From NCBI GenBank assembly GCA_022695795.1, contig MU404082.1, positions 248,001 to 312,000 of the forward strand: a stretch of 64,000 nt of DNA. Direction: 5' to 3'. Each line of letters starts with the position of its first letter. Position 1 is the stretch's first letter. Below are positions 55,601-64,000 of the stretch, piece after piece. The translations under genes and the position numbers were made by a program. Under the pieces are notes generated by a model. That model was not told where the DNA came from, ran no database searches, and saw nothing but the letters and a program-made list of their open reading frames with translations. Origin of the DNA: Biscogniauxia marginata. Lineage: Eukaryota > Ascomycota > Sordariomycetes > Xylariales > Xylariaceae.

Positions 55601-57655
55601 TTACTCAAACGAATCGAAAGTCCGCTCCGACCAAGGTGTCAACAGCTCATCCATACACATGTGAGGTGTCGTATCCTCGGTGCACAACACCCGACCCGGC
55701 CCGCTCATGCGTTTAGGGATTCCCTGAGGTCTTTTCACGCTAGAACTCGATAGCGATGGTTTGGGAGATTGTGCAACTGACCTCCTCAGAATATCCCGTA
55801 GCATTTCCTTGCCTGATGGCTTTCGCTCCCAGTCCAGAGCAAGAGGGGGTTCTATCCACAACTGCATGGGGGGTGTTGCCCGGCGAATGCTCTCGGGAGT
55901 TTGATCTAGGAGGGGCATGAAGCTGTACCGACGCAATTTATCAAGTAGGCTCTCATCCGGGTCCCTTTCAGTATCTTCTGACGCGAAGATACTGCTTTTC
56001 CCCCGATGAGAAGATATACTTAACGCACTGCCGAAGCTCCTATCCTCCTGAGTGTCATTTAAATCTCCAGGCTGATAAGACAATTGATTTTCGTCTCTCT
56101 GGAATGACATATCGATCGCCGGGGGCGGGCTTGGCCTCGGTGATTCTTCAAGCAATGGAAGTGTTGGTAGCTTGAAGGCGCCGGAATGCGCATCTACGCC
56201 GCAGTTGTATAAATCCGATACAGCCCGTCTGGGCTGGAACTCTGATTGCTCTCCACAGAGACCCAGTGGTGTCAACCAATCATTAGTACAGGACCTAGAG
56301 ATGAGCTTTGGAAAAGATGTCATGGACATCATGGTCGTCCTACGCTTCAGTTTGCTCCTGGCTGGCGGCTCAGGAATGGGGACAGAAATGGAACGGCGCT
56401 CCATGCGAAGGAACTCTGATTCGAAAGGATTGGGCACTTCGCACCTTAGATCTATGTCAAAACTCATCCCCCGGCACGTATTCAAGGATGATGGCGTTGA
56501 GCAGTGGTGTGGAGTGGGGCATAAGGAAACACGTCTCGATGGAAGCCAAGAGCCTGGCATTGTGGGATCTATATCTTGACCTGCTTCTCGAAAGAGCGTC
56601 TCCGTTGAGGATCCCTAGTTCACCTCGGTGATGCTCTGGCGAGAGATAAACGTAGACTTCGCCACCTGCGTGTGGCGCCTGCTGCTACCAGGGAAAGCTG
56701 TCAAGCTAAAGCATGGCTGAACGGAGCTGATTGTGGTAGCTGGGTCTGCTATAGTCGGGACTGGCAACACCATCATTTTCGTTCTGTGGTTTGGTTTAAC
56801 GAGTGGCTCCCTGGGGAACATCAATGATTGGCACCCAATGTCCGTGTTGCCATCAGGAAACCTGCGAATACCCGTAATCACGATGTCTAGAATGGTCGCA
56901 ATATCGTGTGTCGTGACTAAATAGCTTTCTATTGGCGATGTTGGGGGTTTCAAGCGGCCATCGTTGATAATACCGTCGTCTGGTCTGAAGTTCAAAGAGG
57001 GGAAATGGTTTTCGTTTGATACAGAGACTGTATCAATACTCCGAGGACAATCATCGTAGCGTTTGTCGGACAGATAGGCACAAATATTACCCAGAATTCC
57101 TTCGACTCCCTGTCTGCTGACTGGTCCACCAAGAGGCGTTTCGATCAGGACTGGAGAGTTCTTTGAGTACTGGGGCATTGACTCTTGGTGTTCGAGACAA
57201 ATCGAACTCCAGCGTCTTGCTGCGATTGCCTGTGCCGGGGACGATGTCAAAGTATCTAGCGGGACAGTACCATTTGCCGCTGGGTTGTCGTCGTGTATGG
57301 ACGAGTCAGACTTCAACTTCTTTTGGGGGTTGATAACAGTGGTACCGATGTCGTGATGCTCTGGATTATGTTCCTGCTTGTTGAGGAAATGTATATTACA
57401 CTTTGACTTCGCTGCACACTGCAAATCTGAGCTCTCGAGTGTCGATGTAGGATTCGTCGGGATATCCGTAGGCTGACACATCATTACAAGCGGTTCCGAC
57501 GGTTGAATTCTTATGCTTTCTTTCTTTCCTAGTTTATCGTGCGAGTTTATTATACTCACATGTCCACTTCCCACCCTGCTCGTTGGTGCACTGTAGAATG
57601 GGTCGTCCTCTAGACTCCCGATGGACAAGCGATCAACAACGAGGTTTCGCGACAT
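55601..57655 (-). CDS. large hypothetical protein, Ser/Pro-rich, with an internal stop probably removed by splicing
   Basis: No family recognised. From the ATG at 57655 a frame runs to a TAG at 56615-56617. The same frame then continues open to the TAA at 55601. The two parts read alike (Ser/Pro-rich, many Arg/Leu short motifs), so I treat them as one gene of about 650 residues. A 102-nt intron with donor GTAGCA and acceptor GAAGCAG just past the TAG would keep phase and remove the stop; other short introns are possible. The first half has a better-ordered stretch (SYLVTTHDIATILDIVITGIRRF). The second half has MPGSWLPSRRVSLCPTPHH and LDKLRRYSFMPLLDQ. No membrane segment. It is probably a disordered regulatory or scaffold protein. 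Confidence 0.6.
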
Positions 57656-59275
57656 TGTAAGTATAAATAACGTTCTAGATATATAAACCTGGAATAGAGA
57701 AAAGAGAACAGTGACAGACACAATCTTTTTGGGGCGTAGAGGTTATAGGAATAGCGATGACAATCAGGGGGGTTATAGGGGGAGAGAAGTGAAAAACAGC
57801 TGAAAGATTGTAAAGGACGGAACGCTACATGATGAAACGCCAAAGTACATGTACCTCCCATGTTGCCTACAAACAGGTACCTAAAACGAATGAATGGCAA
57901 GTGGGTGCATCACCAGTTTTCTCCAAGTAGGTGCCAGTGGGATTTGTAACCATTTATGCATAAAATATATTGCCAAAAAGAAGACACGATCATGGGTAAA
58001 TGTGACTAGAAAAGCAGACGAAAAGGGGGGGAGGATATAAAAAGACGCTATCTTCATATTTATCTGTTTCACTCTGTTATGCCAACGATGAATATCCTTA
58101 CCGGTATGTCGCTTAACTATAGAGAAGTACTCGAACTATACAACTAGAATTTACGGGACCGGTCCTATGAGGTGTATAGTGAAATCAAAAATACCTAGGC
58201 TTGGAGGGATTGTTCTGTTGGTCACATTTTTGAACTGGTGAGAACCCCGACCAATCAGGCAGTGAAGTGATATGTTGTTGGTCAGTCTAGAATTATTGAA
58301 AATCGGGTTCAGCGCTTCGGAGGTACGGAAGGGGATGGGCAGCAGGTTGCATCCCTACTTGTCCCGAATCTCAAGATTCCCCATTGAACATGCAAGTCAT
58401 ATTGCAGTTTATCACACTAAGTAATCAGTTGATTGTAGTGAAGTGCTTTCGGGTAAGTTATATTTTGCATCCAATAAAAAGGGGGGAAGGGAGAAGGTTC
58501 CGAGAGACAAATAAGAAAATAGGTAGGTAGAATTAGGACCACACGCAAATACAAGACCTATGCAAGGGCGGCACGTGAGCAGTGTTTTTTTTTTATACGG
58601 ATTACTACTACTACCTACTAGGAGGTGCTACCTAACCACGCATGGACCTCGACTGCCGGCGTCGGAATTTTCATCGAGTGGCGGTGAGTTGTCAACCGCC
58701 ACTCACCTGTGGCGCACAGGGCATGTCACAGGGCAGCTACCATGTACCTAACCTAGGTTACCTTAGGTATAAAAGGTACCTACCTTGACCTGTCTGCTAC
58801 GTAGGTACCTACCCGATGGAAGGGAGAAGGGGCCGAGGGGGGGAAACTAGAGCGAGGAAGAAACGGCTAACAATTCCGGATTTCACCAAGCCGAAGTCGC
58901 ACTTTATAGCTTTGCAACCCTACGGTTTACGAATCGGTCAACTGCACTGGGAAGATGAAATAAAGCTGAAATAAAAATAAAAATAAAGAGACGTGTCACG
59001 CGGCAAATGCTCCTGTCATACGATCGCTAATCTCAATCACTTCGCCCCCCTTTTTAGCATGCGATCTGGCAAATGCGCATATGCGAATCAGACGATTTAA
59101 TTGACTGACAGCTAATGCAGCTTTCTATCCATCCGCAGCAGTGACAGGTGGCGAGGGTGGATTCTTTATTTCTTGACCTTCCCGCCTTGCCCAATTCCTT
59201 GTGAAGACCTCGATCTTGTTCAACACTCCCTTCCCGCTCACACAAGACAATACGATAGCCATCTCTCTTTGGATA
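57656..59275. other. intergenic between divergent genes
   Basis: About 1.6 kb without a gene. At 58740-58812 the sequence repeats CCTAGGTTACC, AGGTACCTACC and similar near-palindromes. An (AATAA)n run lies near 58970-58986. No coding frame is recognisable. Confidence 0.45.
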
Positions 59276-60295
59276 ATGTGTATCGTTCTACTGTCGACCG
59301 CGCATCCTAAGTACGCGCTCATCGCCATCGACAACCGGGATGAATACGTCCTGAGACCCACCTCCCGGCCGTACTGGTGGACCCATCAACCGTCGGGAAA
59401 CCAGATCCTCTCGGCGCGGGATCTGCACCGCCGTGAGAGAGGCACCTGGCTCGGCGTCAGCAAGAACGGCCGCTTTGCCGTCCTAACCAATTACCGAGAA
59501 TCCAGTCTCGACGACCCGGATCATGCCATCTGTGGCGTGCGGAGCCGGGGCAGCATGGTGACGAGCTGGCTTGGCGCACCTGCGGGGGTCGGCCTCGACG
59601 AATTCGTCAAGACTATGCTCGAGGGCCGCGTAGTGAAGGGCGTTGGCGGATTCTCGCTCATCTGCGGGGACCTGAAGGCGAAATCGAAAAATGGCGTCGA
59701 GCCCCTGGCTGTTATCTCCAACCGATGGGACCATCCCGGCGAGGTGCCGTGGATCGCTGGAGAGAGGGGGAAGACGTACGGGCTCAGCAACACTGTCTAC
59801 GTAGAGCCCGGGACGTGGCCAAAAATCAAGATAGGGAAGAAGTTAATGGAGGATACAATACAAGAAGCTGTCGACAAAGAGGTCGACGAAGATGAATTGA
59901 TGGAGCGACTCTTCGCGGTCCTCGACCATGACACACTTCCGTTCGAGCCTAAGATGACCATGCAGGAACACATGGACGCTCTTCGACAGTCGGTGTTTAT
60001 CCGGGCTTTCGGCGACGAGCAGGAATGGAAGGACATGGCCGATGCTTTGGAGCAGGGCAAGGGGAAGGAACCCTTTGACGAGATAGAGGAGGAGATCGAG
60101 CCCGAGGAGCAACAACGGGACGAACCCTCGGTGAACTTCATGAAAGGCGCATATGGCACCCAGAGGCAGACACTCATCCTTGTAGATTGGGACGGCAATG
60201 TGACTTATAAGGAACGGGCGATATGGGATGCGCATGGAAACCCGGTGGAAAAGGGGAAAGGGGACAAGGTTATCAAGTATAAAATAGAGGACTAG
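59276..60295 (+). CDS. TANGO2/NRDE family protein
   Basis: Members are widespread from bacteria to humans (human TANGO2 is linked to metabolic crises); they are thought to handle haem or lipid-related metabolites, with the mechanism unsettled. The frame gives 339 residues without intron. It opens MCIVLLSTAHPKYALIAIDNRDE, with the conserved Cys2 and the diagnostic NRDE at 20-23, then RDLHRRERGTWLGVSKNGRFAVLTNYR, GFSLICGDL and YGLSNTVYVEPGTWPKIKIGK. I chose the ATG at 59276 because Cys2 directly after Met is the family rule. Near 270-285 is a Glu-rich insert (EIEEEIEPEEQQRDE). AATAAA lies at 60352. No sign of damage. Confidence 0.93.
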   Translation: MCIVLLSTAHPKYALIAIDNRDEYVLRPTSRPYWWTHQPSGNQILSARDLHRRERGTWLGVSKNGRFAVLTNYRESSLDDPDHAICGVRSRGSMVTSWLGAPAGVGLDEFVKTMLEGRVVKGVGGFSLICGDLKAKSKNGVEPLAVISNRWDHPGEVPWIAGERGKTYGLSNTVYVEPGTWPKIKIGKKLMEDTIQEAVDKEVDEDELMERLFAVLDHDTLPFEPKMTMQEHMDALRQSVFIRAFGDEQEWKDMADALEQGKGKEPFDEIEEEIEPEEQQRDEPSVNFMKGAYGTQRQTLILVDWDGNVTYKERAIWDAHGNPVEKGKGDKVIKYKIED

Positions 60296-61009
60296 GGTTT
60301 ACGGAGTTATCTATGATCGTGATAGACTGGCTGCATTTGTAACCGCCCTTCAATAAAGGAGAAGTATTACGCAAACCCTAAGTCTCTGTTTTCTATCGAA
60401 ACATGTAGTTCTCAAGATTACTTATATTACGTTTACGAGTTGTGTGTGTGGTTAAACAATAAAGATTCAATATCGACAAATTAGTTGTAACAATACTGTG
60501 TTTGGGTCCAATAAGATCAGTAGCTTTGGCCAAAGGACATGTGAAAAGCCCCTACCTGGTACATAATCTCAAGATTGGATGGTAATCTAAGCTGAGGAGG
60601 TGAGTACGTATTGCATGTATAATACCCCTAACATTGAAGAGAGTAAGGTTGTCACCTATCAACATTGGAAAGAGGACTATGTACAAATACATGTATGCTA
60701 GGAAGGTACTACATGTAGGTAATGGCGGCTCAGGGTGAAAGAGGGAAAGAAGGAAATTTGTAAGCTGAGAGATGGAAGTCGTATCCCGGTGAGAGATCTC
60801 CCTCTTTCGGGGGGTTTTATCTTCAGCAATCCGTACCATCTTTCATGTCTGTACCTACAAGCCGAATTCTCCCCCCTTTCTACCCACCCAAGTAAGCACA
60901 ACAGCCAGACATCCACACGCAGTTTATCATCCCATGTCATTTTTCTATCTCGCCAGCAACGGATTCTCCCTTCCAACCCAACCTACACAGCTTGACTTTG
61001 TGAACTGCC
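60296..61009. other. intergenic, promoter of the next gene
   Basis: Contains an AATAAA at 60352-60357 and, near 60870-60930, a C/T-rich leader. No other gene recognised. Confidence 0.45.
60352..60357 (+). terminator. AATAAA polyadenylation-like signal
   Basis: AATAAA 57 bases after the TANGO2-like stop codon, on the same strand. Confidence 0.5.
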
Positions 61010-63051
61010 ATGGCAGCCCGGCACCCCGAGATTCATACGCCCAGAGAATACCCGCCTGCCAACATTCCCACAACAACAGTCGAAGAGCAACTTTTCAAAG
61101 TTCCCCTACAAATTATCGACGTTGCCTACTGCCTCCTTTACGGAAGCGCGAGGTGCTTTCTCGAGCTAGTTGTGATTTACTTCAGGACCATAATTGCAGT
61201 GATACGCATTCTGGTGCCAGTGGTACACCTGGTGCTCGCAGCCATCCTCCTAGGTCTATACGAGATAAGCAAGAATACGGTCGGAAGATGGCTTCTTCTC
61301 TTGGAGGATCGCCTACCCCAACGGGCCCTCGACGCCGAAGACTCCCGGGAGGCGGTAGTGGACGACTAAGCCCCTCGACACCCACACCCATCTTCAACCA
61401 GCTAGGTTCTCGATCTGGGGTTCGAGGAGCCCGTGTCTCTGCCGCTTCAAGAGACACAGGTACCACGGGGCTTCCGCGGATCACAGGCGTTATTTGTCCA
61501 CCTCGTAGCAGACCATCCACTACAATCCAGTCTGCGATTGAGCACCGCCCAGTTGAATCACCGCGTAGCTCCTATCAATCGTCTGCCTCAACTTCATCCC
61601 GCAGACTATCAGCTAGCTACTCGACCGGCGGCCCATTGTCAAGTCAGCCAACCACTGCGTACTCAGCCATTACTGCATCAAGTAGTAACAGAGGCTCTTT
61701 ATCCAATCATCCGGGGCCATTGACTAGCCATCCCACAACAGCATATACTTCCATCACATCCTCCCAGTCGAGAGGCAGCTTAGATACACGCCCTCAAGCG
61801 GGAGCTTTGAGAATGTCACATACCTGTAGCAACTTGCCTATCTCATCCACATATCAAAAGTACTCACACCGAACCTCGCCAACGAACATCCCCGCATCGA
61901 AGGCATCGATCGCAACGAGCTACGCAACGGCTACAGCTCTTCCACGTCCTCTAGCAGAGAACATCCCACCTAGCAGTTCAACTGCGAGCATCGGTACGTA
62001 CCGTGAGAACAGCATTGACACGGACGAGGCAAGTCTACTTCCGCAGTCGATACCGAAGGCAAAAAATAAGTTTCGAGGAGGGATCCCCAAATCTCGTACC
62101 CTAAATGTCTTCTCCAATCTGACATCGTCTTTCTCGCGAACATCCCTTGGTACATTCACACATGGTGATTCTCGACACCCTTCAGCATCATCGGAACGCA
62201 CAAATCTCGATACAACATCAGCAACACCAAGGCCGGACTCCAGTGGCAGTAGCTTCGCCTCAGGTCCCCTAAGAACGCCAATTTGCATCACCCCAAACGC
62301 CAATAATTCACGTCAAATACACCGGGCTCAGCCCTCGGAGTACTGGGCTGGCCGCTTCATGGCGTTGCAGGACCGCTTCCGCTCCGAACTGCTAATGCCT
62401 GACAACATGAATACACTCGTAAGTGCACACGCCGAACGTTCCATGATCGGAGCATCGCAGCCCCCGTTCGGTGGTGGGTCACTGGCGACATCTGCTACTA
62501 CGAGCTGTTTATCTACTTCTGCCATCACTCCAAGATCTGTCAGAAGCGTTACCACCAACACCACCAGCACTGCGAATCCGACGTCTGTTAGTCCACGTAA
62601 GCAACAACATCAACCACAGAGGGTAAAACAACAAGCGAATCCAGCAACACCCCTGCTAGGCCAGCAAAAGCACAAACATACCAACTCAAACTCGACTATC
62701 TTCTCGAACGCTGCGTCGTCTAATCGTAGCTCCTCTGAGGCTGCAGCGCTCCTAACCGACGAGGACAACCGCAGCCGCCGCGTCTTTCTGCACTTAGAAG
62801 CTCTATGCACGACAGACGAGGCAAGTCGTAGCCTGCGCGCCTGGCAGCAAGGCTACGCGCGACGCATGGGGAAGGCAAATTTGCTCCCGCGGGGTGGGAC
62901 GATGGAGGATAGGAATCGGGACAGCACTAATCACCATGGCCAGTGGAGGGACAGGACTTGGGTTGGACGACTATTGAGTGGTAGCAGTAGCAGCAGTGGT
63001 GGCGGTGGCGGTGGTGGACCAGGTGTGAAGAGGGGAAGCTTTGGTTTCTAA
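61010..63051 (+). CDS. Ser/Thr-rich protein with N-terminal hydrophobic region
   Basis: Family not recognised. Two readings compete at the 5' end. I favour an exon from the ATG at 61010 to 61354, a 47-nt intron (61355-61401; GTAGTG donor, AACCAG acceptor, GACTAAG branch) and an exon 61402-63051, together 664 residues. The first exon then encodes amphipathic and hydrophobic helices (about 30-85: VPLQIIDVAYCLLYG, LELVVIYFRTIIAVIRI, LVPVVHLVLAAILLGLYEI). The long second exon is Ser/Thr/Pro-rich and disordered, with an ordered motif YWAGRFMALQDRFRSE near 450 and a helical C-terminal part (RRVFLHLEALCTTDEASRSLRAWQQGY). The alternative, one unbroken frame from 60934 (705 residues), has an unlikely Arg/Ser-rich start. 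Possible membrane-tethered regulatory protein. Confidence 0.7.
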
Positions 63052-63643
63052 CGTGCATTGCTGGACAGGAAGAATATTTTAGGAATTTTATTATGAAGGG
63101 GCCAGAGATCACACAAAACAGAAAATCTCTAGGAAACGTTGTTACTATCCATGAGGGAGTAGATAGAGACTTGATCTCTAGTGGAGAAGTGTACGACGAG
63201 TGGTGGTGCTACGGTAATCAGGGGGAAAAGGGGGGACTAAGACCACGCGCGGCACGGCAACGAGCATGAGTATATGAACCCCGGACTTGTAAGATGTTAT
63301 ATTAGTTTTGTACTATACAGAGCAGTCGATGGTGTGATGGTGTACTTTTACCACGAAAAATATTAATGGGTTGGGCCCTCCCCCTTTTCATGAAGTGTTA
63401 TGTCTGCTAGGTACTGGTAGCCATCAGGGATGTTTACCTGACCCAAGGGAATAATATCACTTGCGGCAATATTTGAGATGTGTCGTTATTTGACCCATAT
63501 CCTATCCTAGCACATCAATCATAGCTGACCAAACTAGCTCTACCCTTTGAATCCCCAGAAGACGGTAGTTGTATATGTTTCTTTTCTTTTCTCTCCTGGT
63601 TTATGATCATGTCAATCGATGGGCAAATCGTACGGACATAAAT

Positions 63644-63702
63644 GTTGATTTTTAGGAAAAATGTGTTATGCGCCTTGGCTTAGTGAGGCTTATATTTCAA
63701 CA
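63644..63702 (+). repeat. dispersed repeat, copy 2 of 2
   Basis: About 59 bases matching 31921-31980 in the same orientation. Immediately followed by (GACA)n and (CAACG)n microsatellites, unlike copy 1. Confidence 0.7.
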
Positions 63703-63783
63703 AGACAGACAGACAGACAGACAAGATGAGATAAGATGGCATGATTGGATATATCCTACGCAACGCAACGCAACGCAACGCAA
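63703..63783. repeat. (GACA)n and (CAACG)n microsatellites
   Basis: Two perfect short tandem arrays, GACA at about 63703-63723 and CAACG at about 63759-63783, separated by unique sequence. Confidence 0.9.
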
Positions 63784-64000
63784 AGCAAGTCAGCCCCTTT
63801 CTTTCTTTCTCTCTCCCAACCTTAAACATCCTAGGTTAGAGACCTCCTTTATGCCTATGGAAAACAAAAAAAGGTAGGAATAAATGAACCAACTCCGTTG
63901 AAAAAGTGCCAGAGAAATCTCTCCTTATCCGGATAGGAACCGAAAACGCCCAACTCCCATCACTATGTCGCTACCACCAGCATCATTGCCGTCTCTTTCT

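Larger units (their letters stand above)
63052..64000. other. intergenic at the right edge, with simple repeats
   Basis: No gene recognised. It contains the second dispersed repeat copy at 63644-63702, then (GACA)n at 63703-63723 and (CAACG)n at 63759-63783, and CT-rich sequence that may lead to a gene beyond the window. Confidence 0.45.

Noticed and set aside
60934..61009. ATG-started beginning of a 705-residue uninterrupted frame
   Set aside because: The first ~155 residues are Arg/Ser-rich without structure, whereas the overlapping frame from 61010 encodes hydrophobic helices and splices in phase into the same long frame.

Overview
The window comes from a filamentous ascomycete (Pezizomycotina), most likely a Sordariomycete. 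Genes are compact and monocistronic. They carry short introns, mostly 43-102 nt, with GT..AG ends and CTAAC-like branch points. The protein families are typical of mould genomes: an A-T-R-R NRPS-like reductase, Zn2Cys6 regulator, GH75, GH131, NmrA-like and FAD-linked oxidase proteins. No tRNA, rRNA or CRISPR array was recognised, and no complete transposon.

Layout. 0.8-1.8 kb: TATA-binding protein gene, minus strand. 1.8-9.9 kb: gene-free, with AT-rich, tetranucleotide-repeat-bearing sequence from about 5.6 kb on. 9.9-27.2 kb: a gene block holding an intronless four-domain carboxylate reductase that best fits fungal glycine-betaine reductase (A-T-R1-R2), a secreted acidic repeat protein, mitochondrial ETF-ubiquinone oxidoreductase, a tandem zinc-finger regulator, a saccharopine-dehydrogenase-like enzyme and a membrane-anchored haem-dependent N-demethylase-like (DUF3445) protein. 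28-33.5 kb: accessory-looking genes in AT-rich sequence, namely an orphan protein, a fungal protein kinase and an SRR1-like gene with a homopolymer frameshift. 34-42.3 kb: secreted enzymes, namely GH75 chitosanase, FAD-linked oxidase and GH131 glucanase with a frame-broken CBM1 downstream. Between the last two lies a graveyard that includes a kinase-like pseudogene with C-to-T nonsense codons. 43.7-47 kb: SRPBCC protein, charged small protein, NmrA-like reductase. 47-50.3 kb: AT-rich desert. 50.3-63 kb: acyl-CoA dehydrogenase, LEA-like small protein, CMP/dCMP-type deaminase, Cys-rich protein, two large low-complexity hypothetical proteins and a TANGO2/NRDE protein.

How the genes may work together. 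The 10-27 kb block groups functions that could meet in methylated-amine metabolism: betaine to choline, oxidative N-demethylation, and electron entry to ubiquinone, with a regulator in the middle. The 34-42 kb block groups polysaccharide-cleaving and oxidising secreted enzymes. Both groupings are inferences from neighbourhood.

Exon boundaries were placed by hand from splice signals, reading-frame phase and family conservation. No alignment or database search was run.
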